This document shows positions 31,812 to 43,832 of a stretch of 64,000 nt of DNA, one piece after another. How positions within the stretch are numbered: the first letter of the stretch is position 1; each line of letters begins with the position of its first letter. Source of the DNA: Leptidea sinapis (Eukaryota > Arthropoda > Insecta > Lepidoptera > Pieridae); assembly GCF_905404315.1 (NCBI RefSeq), contig NC_066288.1, positions 12,548,501 to 12,612,500 of the forward strand, given 5' to 3'. A program made the translations under genes and the position numbers. The notes under the pieces are model-generated. The model had not been told where the DNA came from. It searched no databases and saw nothing but the letters and a program-made list of their open reading frames with translations.

Positions 31812-32177
31812 CTAGCTGATGCCCGTGACTTCGTCCGCGTAGAAAAAAGGTTCTTAAAGATAATAAGCAAGTTTGTAATTGAAGATTATCTCATGTCTTA
31901 TTCCAGTTCCAGTTCCCGTTTTCGCTTCCAGTTCCAGTTCCGTTCCCAACATATTATATGAATCTTATTTAGAGGATTTATTTGATTTGGCAAACTAAAC
32001 CTACTATATGTAGTTATAACTCACAGTCGTGAACGTCGTGATAAAATGTAGCCTAGAAGTGCTTTCCCAAGCTATAGTCTATCGCTGTACGAAATTTCAT
32101 CAAAATCGGCTTAGTAGCACCGGCGCGTAAAAGCGTAACAAACGAACTGATATTCACATTTATAATATTAGTAGGGA
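31812..32177. mobile_element. Helitron-like element with GC hairpin end
   Basis: CTAGCTGATGCCCGTGACTT CGTCCGCG at the left, TTTATAATATTAGTAGGGA at the right, with A before and T after. Read in the other orientation it starts TCC, and ends in a GCGGACGAAGTCACGGGC hairpin-like segment followed by CTAG, as expected of a Helitron 3' end. It contains a short TTCCAGTTCC(A/C)GTT repeat. Confidence 0.75.
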
Positions 32178-32669
32178 TAGTTACGTAAACTCACATACGG
32201 AAAGCTTAAGAGGTTAGTCGTATCACTTTCGGCCATTTTAATTATTAACTAATACAAGGGACAACAGAGTAATCACAAGTTAACTCATTGAGTAAATTCC
32301 ACAAACTTAAAGCAATTTCGGTTACTATTAATCCTAATCTCTAATGCCACGGAGATTTACGGAAACTGAAACGGCTTGATCCCTTCAATCTTTCACAGCT
32401 CACTGCCTCTCAAAATGTCTTCCTATAGCCTGACCACCAAAAGCTATTGACGCGTAAGATTAACGACAAAATGTGGACATGATATAGCTACTCTAATTTG
32501 TATTTATAATAATTCTGTAGTAGTTTTCTGCCCGTGATATTGTTAGTCAGAAAGCAAACTCCTTGAACTTTTGGGATCAATATCCAAATGTTATGAGTTT
32601 TCTTGAGTTCATTTCGCTATGACACGACCGATATTAGTTTCTTTAAACAATACGACACGACTATGTGCT
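32178..32669. other. No gene seen
   Basis: AT-rich; nothing recognised. Confidence 0.45.
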
Positions 32670-32868
32670 GATGGTTGCTCAGAGTGTAATGGAGAGAGCT
32701 GTGCTTGGAGAGTAATGGGGAGATCGAATCAGAAATGAGGAGATCCGTAAGAGAATCAAAGACACCGATACAGCCCAGATGGTTGTGAAACCGAAGTGGC
32801 ATTGGGCGCAGCACATCTATTTGGGAGAGGTCTTTATACAGCAGTGGACGTATTACGGATGATGATGA
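32670..32868 (+). pseudogene. LINE C-terminal remnant (R type)
   Basis: Codons for E-R-A-V-L-G … N-Q-K-W-G-D-P-region and the stretch GAATCAGAAATGAGGAGATC … CGTAAGAGAATCAAAGACAC match 45865-46155; it ends GGTCTTTATACAGCAGTGG. Internally deleted and frameshifted. Confidence 0.6.
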
Positions 32869-33031
32869 ATACGATGCGTGTTTCGCCTCTACATGAGGCA
32901 TCCTCAGGATATGTTGAAATAACATATCTTAACGGAATGAACACTTTAGAAAACTTATAAAATTTGGTATGGATTACCGCAAAATAACCCTCAATTCAAT
33001 TTTGTTCGGGGATAAAATCAACTCAATCCTC

Positions 33032-33347
33032 TTACGGCCATGCCCAATATTCAGTCTATCTCTTACTTGAGATAAAAATCGTAACTATCGCTGACTTTTC
33101 TGTCCCAATAAACTTATCGACGGTAACTCATCTTATCCGTACACGCTGTCTGTCAATGGGACGACGTATAGCTTACCAGCGATAGAAGTTTGTATGGAAA
33201 TTGCAATTCACGCGTGCCAATATAAGGCGATAAGAATGACTTGTCGGGTATAATGGGACAGCTTCAGATTATAGACAGCTAATTACTGTCAGTAGAAGGT
33301 AGTAATTTATCTGTATCTGTAAATAGTATATTGGGAACAGCCGTTAA
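33032..33347. mobile_element. MITE with TTACGGC…CCCAATAT ends
   Basis: Left TTACGGCCATGCCCAATATTC and right ATATTGGGAACAGCCGTTAA are imperfect inverted repeats that resemble the perfect ones at 58165-58388. The interior is non-coding. Confidence 0.5.
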
Positions 33348-33554
33348 TCACCTTCAGTCATGCGTATGTATAATATTCGTTAGTGGATTAACAACAATAA
33401 AAACTTATGAAAACGTGAGTTATGCGTGAGTTTTATATTATTTGCCGGGCGATAAATGACCTTATTTATTTTATTACATTACATTTACATTTTACAAATT
33501 GGCTCATCTGCAATCACATCAATTGTCGATTGTTCTCTAGTCTTCTAGAAGCTG

Positions 33555-33858
33555 CTCGATTTGTAACTAACCTTCAACTACGTTGCGTAAAGGTTGCTTT
33601 ATGTGTCTCCAATCGCACATACCACAGGAATGTTTCCAAAGAAATATTTTTCCAATTCCTGCTTTTGTATATTTGGACACAATCCCCACTTGTAAGACTT
33701 GTGTCCATCCACAACGTGAATCTGCATGATTTTTTCCTGCAAACAACCAAACTGCACGACTTCCTTACCCCGGTTTCCAGGTTAAAAGAGGTTTTGCTAT
33801 CTCAAATAAGCATTCATAGAGTGTTGCGAATAAGTTCGTTTGACCTCCTATTCCACTA
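33555..33858 (+). pseudogene. Possible LINE relic
   Basis: One frame reads VKVALCVSNRTYHRNVSKEI, which parallels V-A-S-L-C-V-F-Y-R-I-Y-H-G-E-C-S-E-E of family J, and later LRISSFDLLFH near the frame end. The intervening residues do not align well. Either a very diverged LINE or chance. Confidence 0.3.
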
Positions 33859-35727
33859 AAAAGGATTTTTTTTTGAAAAAATACTTAATTACATCTAAAC
33901 CTTAGACAAACACTCTTCTTATAGACACATTATATTTTCTTTTGCTTTGTTCAAATATTGTAACGAAACAGGACTTCAGGGTTCGAAAAATACTATTTAA
34001 GTCAATATATACTCCGTCAATATATACTGAGTACCAATAATACAATAACATACTTATCGCTTGTCATAGGTATGATGTTTACTTTAATCGCTCAGTAACT
34101 AAATGACTGCTTCTATTTTTAAAAATATAAGGTACAGATTTAAAGAGCGTAATTAGATTTTAATAAAATTTTCAAAGTTGCACTTAGGGGAGATATATGT
34201 ATTAGTTTTATGGTAAAAGTATTTATTTACTTTTGATACTAAATTAATCTATGACACTTGGTAAATAACTATAATTAATGGTTCTACTGGTGAGTACGCG
34301 AATCTCTACTATTAATTGGTTAAAATGGTTACTCGGACCAGTCCTGTAATGGTTATAGGCAAATGGTCAATGGTAACCAGGACCGGCCCGATCAATGGTC
34401 ACCCGCGTACTGCCTTACTAAAGGCAACACGGTTTATTAACACAAGGTTTTATTACAATTAATTTTATATATATATTTGTAATATAATGCTGTTCGATGG
34501 ATTTACTTCGAACACTTACGTAAAAATCAGCTTAGTGTAAGCTTATCATTATCGTTGATTTCGTTTATAAAGTACTTTGACAGCTGCAAAAATCAAGTTT
34601 GCGTTTTATCACACTCAGCTAAGTTTTACGTAAGTCTGTGGAAGGTCAAAATACGCTCTATAGATCTCAGCCTAAGTCTCGAATATTCTCGAACGGTTTC
34701 GTTAATAGTGAGAAATAAAACATGTTTTTGTAAACAACTCTGTTTACAAAACAGTTAGTATGTCAAGGTAAAGTGCCTATTGAATTCTTTAATCTGACCT
34801 TCGCAACAATATTTTACTGCATTACAATAAAATTATTCCTATAATAACCACTTAAATTTCTAAATCTCTTTCATTAATTTCAAGCGCTATTCAACACAAA
34901 CATTATTACACAACTAACTGCTAACTGCCAACATTCGAGCCCTTAATTTGCACCCAAAAGAAAACTAGTAATTTATATGGAGCCACCATTACCCCAATTG
35001 CCCAGTTTACTGCGAACATGTTACCATTAAGTCTGAAAATTGAATCGTAAGGACTCGGGGTAAGGTTGAAATTTCACTAGCAATTTCAAGAAGTATGATT
35101 CCTCAACTATTCCAAGCAACTGTCCCCTTACGGTCTGCTGAGCACTGGGACACAGTCCTTAATTACGTGATAGTAGTGGACCGCTTTTGTAACTTCCCCC
35201 GTGCTTGAATCGAATAAGCACAGAATACGGAAATTCTATTCATAGTTATTAATTAACTGCAAATTTTGATCTAAATTCTTACGGAAATTTCTGCTCTGTG
35301 CAATTGGTTTTGCAATTAAATTTGAAACAGCTAAGTATAATGTGTGTTGGGAATGCTATACAGGATGTACAGTTATCAAAAAACTTGAAACTGATGTCGA
35401 AAGTACGATATCCAATCAGTAAACTTTCATCAATTTCTTTTTTTAATCAAACAATAAGTATCCAAAAATTTGATACATTTCACTCCCATACATATTGTAT
35501 GAGATTGGTAGAAAGGTCTTAATTTATTTATTTTAAAAGATTATTTACCTTAGTAGGTACTCGTATTGGTAATCTAATAATTAATCATAACTTAATGGAA
35601 TTATAACGCACAAGCTGTAATTGTACAACCGTGCACAAATAGTACAATAAATATGAGTACTAAATTAACATTTAAATATAAATCAAATGTGGCTACATCT
35701 ATGTTATTATTCTATTAATTGCAACAG
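33859..35727. other. Long stretch with no gene seen
   Basis: AT-rich sequence. Around 34270-34420 there are weak inverted segments (GAGTACGCG / CGCGTACTG; GGACCAGTCCTG / CAGGACCGGCCC), possibly a decayed fold-back element. Open frames at 34555 and 35298 have no recognised motif. Confidence 0.4.
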
Positions 35728-36037
35728 TGGCAGGCTCCTTTGCACAGGATGCCGGCTAGATAATGGGTACCACAACGGCACCTATTTCTGCCGTGAAGCA
35801 GTTATATGTAAGCATTACTGTGTATCGGTCTGAAGGGCGCCGTAGCTAGTGAAATTACTGGGCAAATGAGACTTTACATCTGATGTCTCAAGGTGACGAG
35901 CGCAGTTGAAGTGCCGCTCAGAATTTTAGGGTCTTTTAAAAATCCTGAACGGCACTGCATTGAAATAGGCAAGGCATATTAATTACCATCAGCTGAGCGT
36001 CCTGCTCGTCTCGTCCCTTATTTTCATAAAAATAAAA
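35728..36037 (+). repeat. SINE-like family A
   Basis: AGTGGCAGGCTCCTTTGCAC … CTCGTCCCTTATTTTCATAA with an A-rich end. It ends about 20 bp upstream of a tRNA-derived SINE. Confidence 0.75.
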
Positions 36038-36055
36038 ACAGAACATGATATATAT

Positions 36056-36335
36056 GATGACCCATATAGCCGAATGGTTAGTGACCCTGACTACTAAGCT
36101 AGAGGTCCCGGGTTCGAATCCCGGTAGGTTCAATCATTTATATGATGAAAATGGATGTTTGTTTCCGAGTCATGGATGTTTATGTGTATTTATGTATGTT
36201 TAAGTAAGTATATTGTAATAAATATATCGTTGTCTTGTACCCATATAGTACACAGGCTATGCATAGTTTGGGGCAAGATAATTTGTGTAAATGTGTGTCA
36301 ATATTATAATAATTATAATTATAATAATATAGAGC
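36056..36335 (+). mobile_element. tRNA-derived SINE, best copy
   Basis: ATGACCCATATAGCCGAATG (A-box region), GGTCCCGGGTTCGAATCCCG (B box), CATGGATGTTTATGTG, TAATAAATATATCGTTGTCT, TAGTTTGGGGCAAGATAATT and an AATT/AAT-type tail. Transcribed by pol III if active (family knowledge). It also shows the empty site for the Helitron at 11136. Confidence 0.8.
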
Positions 36336-36698
36336 CTTCTACTTCAGTCAAACAGAGAGCCTTAAAACAATTGCTAATAGTTAATCTTGCTTTACATATC
36401 AAGAAAACCAAACGATACCGGCTGAAATGATAAACTTCGAACGTTCCAATACAAATAGTACTCTGTCCCAATACACAATGTACTTCATTCCATGCATAAA
36501 CATATTACAGTATCCTTATTAAAATAATAAGGACACTATATCATAATATTTGTGATATATATTAGTCTATAGTAATAAAACTATCTTTAAGTTGAAATAC
36601 AAAATTAAGTATGTACAATTTTTTTAAAGCAGATTTTCGTGTGCAATTGTTTGATACAATAACGCTTTCTATTTACAGTTATGGACACTTCTTGTTTT
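36336..36698. other. No gene seen
   Basis: AT-rich; nothing recognised. Confidence 0.45.
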
Positions 36699-37052
36699 TT
36701 TTTTTTATGGAATAGGAGGACAAACGAGCGTACGGGTCACTGTTGTTAAGTGATCACCGCCACCCACAATCTCTTGCAACACCAGAACAATCACAGGAGC
36801 GTTGCCGGCCTTTAAGGAAGGTGTACGCGCTTTTTTTGTAGGTACCCATGTCGTATCGTCCCTGAAACACCGCACAAGGAAGCTCATTCCACAGCTTCGT
36901 AGTAGGTACGTGGAAGAAAGCTCCTTGAAAACCGCACTGTGGAGGAGATGGTGAGGATGACATCCTAACTTGTAGCGTATCGTGCGAAGGTGGAATTCGG
37001 CGGCAGGAATCAGGTTAAACAGCTCTTCGGAACACTCCCCGCGAGATCCCCT
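36699..37052 (-). pseudogene. Jockey-like LINE 3' end (family J)
   Basis: The minus strand carries F-F-H-V-P-T-T-K-L-W-N-E-L-P-C-A-V-F-Q-G and RYDMGTYKKSAYTFLKGRQR, as in 28350-28808, followed by GGGTGGCGGTGATCACTTAA and a T-run on the plus strand (poly-A). It is 5' truncated near the H-G-E-C-S-E-E region. Confidence 0.75.
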
Positions 37053-37657
37053 GTTTGATTAAAAAAAATGTTATTTATGTCATATTACTGACTAGGTAAT
37101 GTACCTTTGATTTTAGTTTAAAGTTTTTTGATATCTGTAATAGTTACGAAATCATCGCCTGGTCACACTTAACCATTACACCCTGTATATCTATAGTGGC
37201 ATGTGTTGGTTTGACAATACATTTTGGGTTCGGAAGGATTATCTTAGATTTGGTTGAGGCCATCGGAACTCTGAATAGCCTTAATTATCCCTCGGCATTC
37301 AATGGAGTTAGATAGTTTGTAAAGGGGATCTACATTTTAAATTTATAGCATTAGTTTTGTTCTAACATTCAGTGTAGCCATGTGCATATAATTAGCTTAG
37401 GAGTTGTGTAAGCAGTTTTAACTAGTTCTCTGAAGACTGTGTATTTAAATTTGTTAATAAAATGGACTCGTTATTATAATATGTAAATCGAAAGCGTTGC
37501 TTTTGTATCAGATGATATTTACATTTTCATGGGGTTTGATTCGATTTAGCCATTAATAAGGTAAAATAAACAGACAAATATATACAAATACATATATATA
37601 TATATAAATGTGTATCATAATATAATTATTATTATGAACTTTTTGTAAAAGTGATTG
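37053..37657. other. No gene seen
   Basis: Contains CGCCTGGTCACACTTAACCA near 37153, a motif also present in diverged form at 10488, and a TA microsatellite near 37594-37606. Confidence 0.45.
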
Positions 37658-37968
37658 ATTTTTTTATGGTAATACGGGACGAGGCGAGCAGGACGTTCAA
37701 CTGATCGTAATTGATACACCCTGCCCATTACAATGCAGTGCCGCTCAGGATTCTTGAAAAGCCCAAAAATTCTGAGCGGCACTACAATTGCGCTCGTCAC
37801 CTTGAGACATAAGATGTTAAGTCTCATTTGCCCAGTAATTTCTACTAACTATAACTAGCTACGGCGCCCTTAGACTGAAACACAGTAATGTTTAACTGCT
37901 TCACAGCAGATATAGGCGCCGTTGTGGTACCCATATTCTAGCCGGCATCCTGTGCAAAGGAGCCAGAG
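37658..37968 (-). repeat. SINE-like family A
   Basis: T7 ATGGTAATACGGGACGAGGC … ATCCTGTGCAAAGGAGCC, nearly complete, with an intact GTGCCGCTCAG/CTGAGCGGCAC hairpin. Confidence 0.75.
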
Positions 37969-38394
37969 GAGTAAGGAGCCAAGAAGAAAACGTTTATATG
38001 GAAATAATGTAGCTAATGATTACTCTAAGTTGGTGTTGTTTGGTGCCAAGGTAAAAATACGTCACCAACGTTCTTAGCACAACAGATGATGGCAGAGATT
38101 GCCTGAGGGCTTGAAAATATTGTCAAATAAAATGTTTATACCAAGCTCTTTAAATGGCTGGTTGAAAATATTTTTTATTGTATTAATGACTATTTAAATA
38201 AACCACATGTCATCTAAAAAATTTAAAATAAATTTTAATAAATTTAAATTGAAAATAGTGAAAAAAATATATATTTTATTGAAAAAAAAGCGTGGGGTGC
38301 TTTTTAAGTTATTATTATAATAATAATTCTTCTACACCCCAGCCATATAAATTGACAAAAATCTTAGATTGCAAATTGAATAATCTTATCAAAT
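37969..38394. other. No gene seen
   Basis: AT-rich; nothing recognised. Confidence 0.45.
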
Positions 38395-38540
38395 TAGTGT
38401 ATTGTCATCGGTCCTCGATAAATCTACAAAGTTTGAATGAAATCTGGCCGTTTAAAGTGGGTCAAAATCATGTATAAAGGAGTCAGTTACAAACATATAT
38501 ACAAACCTACAAGTGAACCTAATATAAAGCGTATAAAACC
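38395..38540 (+). repeat. Arthropod dispersed-repeat tail
   Basis: TCTACAAAGTTTGAATGAAA, GTTTAAAGTGGGTCAAAATC and GGAGTCAGTTACAAACATAT … AATATAAAGCGTATAAAA form a motif series I recall from dispersed repeats of many insects; the element class is not known to me. Confidence 0.35.
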
Positions 38541-38924
38541 AACACACCCATTGAATACGCACAGAACTCTATATAACTTGGAATACAAATCATTTAAAAT
38601 CAAAAACACAATTCACACAGATAAACTAGCCAGAGAAATTAACATGACCTAGAAAATTAATTAATAATTATATAATTATTATATTGGAGTTAAAAAAAAA
38701 ACTATACTTTTAATAATATGAATATTTAAATAAGTGTTATGTTTTTGCATGCTTTTAATTTAATCTGGATAGAGGACACATTGTAATATTTTAGATCAGG
38801 ACGTACCCTATTCCAAAGCAAAATAAATAATTTCATTTCGCTATGCCAACCGTCCGATACATAATACATATATCTTAACATCTTGACTATTGCCTCTCAA
38901 CATATTATGAATAATGATGTGGAT

Positions 38925-39245
38925 GTTCATAGGCACATAAGTGAATTTGCTAAAAACTAGCATAGCCATAATGTTAACACAAGAAACAAACTTATTATGC
39001 CTACTACTCGGCTAAGTCGAGTCTGTAAGTCTTTTGTGGGCCGTAAATGACTTTCTTTATGATACCACAGATTGGAAATGGAGCGAACGCTTTCTTGCTA
39101 TTAAATAATTAGGTTTATTGTACGATGTTACATTGTAACTACATAAAATACGCTGAGATTCTTGCACCCGTTCTTCTCAGGTCTGAGACATACTCATTAA
39201 ATAAGTGATTTTAAAACCTATTTTGAATAAAAATATTTGAATTTG
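38925..39245 (+). pseudogene. LINE C-terminus and 3' UTR (family L)
   Basis: Reading across frames: H-I-S-E-F-A-K-N, NVNTRNKLIMPTTRLSRVCK, S-F-V-G-R and IPQIGNGANAFLLLN, matching the N-T-R-N-x-x-L-x-x-P-x-x-R-L-x-x-V-x-x-S-F-x-G-R C-terminus of a common lepidopteran LINE. The 3' UTR ends GAATAAAAATATTTGAATTTG. Antisense and 3'-only pieces lie at 45085-45205 and 51796-51885. Confidence 0.7.
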
Positions 39246-39522
39246 AATATTAATAATATGTTTATTCAACTCTCATCTCATACATCACTAGTATTCTCGA
39301 TCTTAATTCTTCTAAATAGCCCTATTACAGACGCCATTAAATAAATAGAAATTAACAGCGAAACATGAACGCATTATATTATAGTTTTTATGTCCAAATG
39401 TATGTAATAAACTTATTAATTTAGTGAGAACCCGGTTAGTCTTGTAAAACGCCTCGCATAAAAACATGATATCTCCAACTTATGTACTTGCTTGTAACAT
39501 TCTTCAATATTTTACAGTTAAA
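39246..39522. other. No gene seen
   Basis: AT-rich spacer. Confidence 0.45.
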
Positions 39523-40306
39523 TTAACCCGACAGACGATGTTCTGCACATCTTATCCCCTGTTTATAAAATTCTCGTGTCCCGGTGTTTGTTACCAAACT
39601 CCTCCGAAACGGCTAAAAAGTTTAAAAATTTGTGTGTATATCGAGTAGGTCTGTGAATCGGCCAACATCTATTTTTCATACACCTAAAAGATAAGGGTCA
39701 CCCAACCCTAATTTTTTTTTTTGATATTTTTTTTTATATTTTATTATGATTCAGCATTAAAACTACAATCAACTTCAAATATTCACCCGTCTACGATAAA
39801 CACATATTTTTGTATCGCGATTTTAATATTATTCTATTCAACCCACAGATTATTGTAGTACGATAAATTTTATGTACCTACGATATATTTGGTAGGTCTG
39901 AGAATCGGTCGTCATCTATTTTTTATACCCCAAAAATTTAATGATTGATTTTTTTTATTACTTTATGTGGCAATACAATGTTTGCTGGGTCAGCTAGTAA
40001 CAAATAAAATACTGTTTTTTATGAATTTGTCAATAATATTTCATGACTTCAAGAATTGTTTCGTAAAATATGCTCCCTGTTGTTATAATGAAATTGTTTC
40101 ACAGCAGAACTGTCGAACCGTGCGTCAAAAAAATTATCTCATACAAAATATGTACATACAAAACAAATTTTGGAAATAAAAATAATTATGAGTCCCAAAT
40201 CGAAATAAAAATTATCCTATCTCTCAAGGTGGACTAAACTGCACTCCATGAAGTATTCCCGATTAAAATCCGTTCATTAGTTCACATAAATCAGGACACT
40301 GGATTT
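39523..40306. mobile_element. Helitron-like element containing a second Helitron
   Basis: Left part TTAACCCGACAGACGATGTT CTGCACA (to 39549), right part TAACAAATAAAATACTG … ATCAGGACACTGGATTTACA (from 39998). Joined, they follow 2371-2693 and 16165-16496 exactly. The interruption is 39550-39997. Confidence 0.8.
39550..39997 (+). mobile_element. Helitron-like element nested in a Helitron
   Basis: Starts TCTTATCCCCTGTTTATAAA and ends GCTGGGTCAGCTAG. It sits between A (39549) and T (39998) with no target duplication. Relative of 30838-31135 in opposite orientation. 448 bp, no coding capacity. Confidence 0.82.
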
Positions 40307-40401
40307 ACACAGGATGGTTTTTGAGTAGGACGGTGACGGTGAAGTCGGAAACTTCGAGACTTAGAGAAAATTTGTGAAAGTAGTCATGCCCTAGCTTTAT
40401 A

Positions 40402-40470
40402 AGAAACCGACAAGTGCATATTTAGTTTTTTCTTTTGCAACCGACAAGTGCATATTTAATTTCTTAAACT
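40402..40470. repeat. Short tandem duplication
   Basis: AACCGACAAGTGCATATTTA occurs twice with about 37 bp between starts. Confidence 0.6.
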
Positions 40471-40627
40471 TTTGACGCAAATCGACCGGAATAATTTTAC
40501 CAAAAAATTACATCCTGTATTAATGCACCAATGGACTCTGTTGCACAATTTTAACGAGTCTTAAGGATCTCTGGATTCTGGGTGATAATCAATTACTTCA
40601 CAGAGGACTAATAATGATGTCAAGCTG

Positions 40628-40985
40628 ATTTTTTTTATGGAAGATGAGGACAAATCATCACCTGATTTTGATTGGTGATCAACAGCGCCGACATTTTCCT
40701 GTAATACCAGTGGAGTCACAAGAGCGTTGTCGTCTTTTTAAAGAAGATGCACGCGCTTTTTATAAAGAGACCCAAAACGTGTCGTCTCGGAAATATCGCA
40801 CAAGGAAGCTCATTCCACAATTTTTTGTACGTGGAAGGAAGTTCCTTGAAAACCCCACTGTGCAAGAACGCCACACATCCAGATGGTGGAGATGATATCC
40901 TTACTTGTGGCGAGTCATGCGAAGGTGGAATTGCGCGGCAGGAATCAAATCAGGTGAAACAGCTCTTCGGAACACAACCCGTGAT
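40628..40985 (-). pseudogene. Jockey-like LINE 3' end (family J)
   Basis: The plus strand shows the reversed coding end (…GGAAGCTCATTCCACAATTT…, …CGCCACACATCCAGATGGTG…) and GAACAC…CCGTGATAAATGC. Heavily mutated copy of 28350-28808. Confidence 0.7.
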
Positions 40986-41612
40986 AAATGCAATTAATTT
41001 AAATTTAAAATAACACGAAGTGTATGTTGCCATAATAAAAAAAGCTTTTTATTATTGTTCGTAGGTTACACGGAACTCAAAAAACTAGTTTTTCTGTTCT
41101 GTGGTTTCCATAGTAAAATGACATGATGCCACTTCTACTAGTTTTTTCTGTTCTGTGGTAAGTTATGCCAATCCTTAATCTAAGCATATAAACTTCTGAT
41201 TGATTCCCGCCTCTAGTTCACGATATAAAACAGTCATTCTTATTCTTGATATTTGAAGCCCAAAATTCAATTTAATTTTGATTCTTCGTATCTAAAGCTA
41301 CAATTGAATTATATTAACATTGAATTGTAATAACTGATTCTATAATACAGCATATTTACTAAAGCTTAACTTTTTTCGTTGTATTTGTCGTTTACCATAT
41401 GTCTGTCTTATACGTCATCTAAAGGGCGACGGATGCGCCTCATGCATTATGGATCGATCGTGAATTATTCTGGAACGATAGACTTAAATTCGATCGGTGA
41501 GTTGGGTTTTTAATGTCGACTCAAATATGAAGAGGTCTGAAGACTATAGATATCGACTAATATTATTATGGGAAATAATATTAGCTATATTTATCGATTA
41601 ACTTTATTTAAA
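40986..41612. other. No gene; small direct repeat at 41080-41165
   Basis: ACTAGTTTTTCTGTTCTGTG at about 41083 recurs as ACTAGTTTTTTCTGTTCTGT at about 41138. The rest, including a GC-richer patch at 41420-41500, is unrecognised. Confidence 0.5.
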
Positions 41613-41901
41613 TATGAAAATAAGGGACGAGACGAGCACGACGAAGAGCTGATGGTAATGGATACGCCCTGCCCATTACAATGCAGTGCCGCTCAGGTTT
41701 TTTGAAAAACCCCAATAATTCTGAGCGGCACTACAACTGCACTCGTCGCCTTGAGACATAAGATATTACGTCTCATTTGTAGTAATGCCCTTCAGACCGA
41801 AACAAAGTAATGCTAACACATTACTGCTTCGCGGCAGAGCTAGGCGCCGTTGTGGTACCCATAATCTAGCCGGTATCCTGTGCAAACGAGCCTCCCACTG
41901 G
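41613..41901 (-). repeat. SINE-like family A
   Basis: ATATGAAAATAAGGGACGAG … GAGCCTCCCACTGG with a small deletion before CCTTCAGACCGAAAC. Confidence 0.72.
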
Positions 41902-42981
41902 TGACTGACTAACGATTTACAAAAAATAGCTCCGAAAAGGTAATAAACTAGGACAATATTGCCGAGCAAGATACAGGGTTTTGTTTCACTTAACGGCCGG
42001 TTTATGAAAATCTGTACTTATCTTAAAATTTTATAACGTGATATTAATTTTTATAGCATTTACTAACTGTTTGTGCAGTATGCTTGAAATATTTAAAGTA
42101 TGAGTGCCGGTATGATTACAAACACAAGAATTTTAAACGACATAATTTTGAAAAAAAGTGCTTTATTTTATATTTTTGTAATATTAAAAAAAACTGTATT
42201 GGTGGGGTAGCCGTAGAATATGTGACCTGCTGTGCTTGAGGTATTTGGTATTGTTTTTTTTTATGCGGAAACTATCACTAACAGCACAGTCTGCAATATT
42301 GTACCCGTTACACGACTATGGGCAGCCCTCTATCACGTGAGACCTATAATAATATAAACGGTATGTATAATGTACGTGAGTTGAATGTTAGAAACTTATT
42401 GCAAGAAACGCATGTTTACAAATATACAATATGTAGGAATTTTTAATTTAAAAATGAGGTTTATATGAGATATCTGTCAAAAGATCCCAATAACCACTAT
42501 TTTTTATAATCATTATGTAATTAGTGTTTAGTTGATTTCATTTATTACTATTTAAGATTCAATTTATTAATAATAGAATAATAATAGATAAATTGTTTAT
42601 TTCTATAAGTCAAGAATTGGCCCCCGGATTCTGTGATAATCGAATTCGATGCTGTTTGTGAGTCAAATAAGCTATTTTGAATAGTTACCTATGATATCGG
42701 CGGTATTAAAAGACATGTTATTTATAGACTTTCAGTTTACTGTATAACTTTGAATATTACATTATTAGCCTTTCTTTAGAACAGGCTGTGGGTTGCTTGA
42801 TATTTAGAAGGCAGTAATAAGTTTTTAAGCCAATAATGTAGGCATGAACATGTTACCGCTGATGTTTATAATCCGGTATTCTATGCAATACTTAAGCAAT
42901 AAATAGAATACCAAAAATAATACTCTGCCCGAGCATTCTGTACAGTACGTAATACGCCACCGGTAATAATTTATATAATAT
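41902..42981. other. No gene seen
   Basis: Over 1 kb of AT-rich sequence without recognised features. Confidence 0.45.
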
Positions 42982-43236
42982 TTTTTTAAGAATGTAAGGA
43001 ACGAGACGAGCCGTACGTTCAGCTGATGGTTATTGATACGCCCTACCCACAACAACGCAGAGCCGCTAAGTATTCTTGAAATACCCAAAAATTCTGAGCG
43101 GCGTTAGGTCTCATTTGAACAGTAATTTCACTAGCTACAACCGTAGCTGTAATGCTTACACATTACTGCTTGACGGTAGAAATAGGCGTCGTTGTGGTAC
43201 CCATAATCTAGCCGGCATCCTGTGCAAAAGAGCCTC
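42982..43236 (-). repeat. SINE-like family A, internally deleted
   Basis: AATGTAAGGAACGAGACGAG … GAGCCTCCCATGGG; lacks the segment between the hairpin and the CAGTAATTTCACTAGCTAC block. Confidence 0.68.
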
Positions 43237-43594
43237 CCATGGGTAAAAGACAGAAAATGGTTACATTGTAGAAACAGTAATATTTTTTTTAATAACTGGA
43301 CCCCTTTTTTGAGACCTAAATTAATCAACTAACTAGATATTTGAAGTTATGCAAAAAATTTTAAGATGTTGAAATATTGTTTGATAGATAGCACAGCGCA
43401 GCCTTCTTCGAATCTAACTGACTCACCATTTATAATCTAATTAACAAAATAGGCATAAATATTAAATGAGTTGAACCATTCAATTATCGTGTTACCTTGA
43501 CTGCAATTCATTAAAAAAAATACAAAAAGCACATATACATAAAAAAAACTTGTAGTGGAAATGGTGGTAAATGGTAAAAAGATAACCTTGACTA

Positions 43595-43832
43595 TTTTTA
43601 TGAAAATAAGGGACGAGTCGGCGGACCTTCAGTCGATGTTAATTGATACGCCCTGCTCATTACATCGCAGTGCCGCTCAGGATTCTTGAAAAACACAAAA
43701 ATTCCAGACCGAAACACAATAATGCTTTATTGTGTTTCGGTACATTACCTACTGCTTCACGGCAGGCATGCAACGTTGCGGTACCCATAATCTAGCCGAA
43801 ATCCTGTGCAAAAGAGCCTCCCACTGGTAAAC
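43595..43832 (-). repeat. SINE-like family A with a small inverted duplication
   Basis: TTTTTATGAAAATAAGGGAC … GAGCCTCCCACTGG. In the middle CCGAAACACAATAATGC is followed at once by TTTATTGTGTTTCGG, a local inversion-duplication not seen in other copies. Confidence 0.7.
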
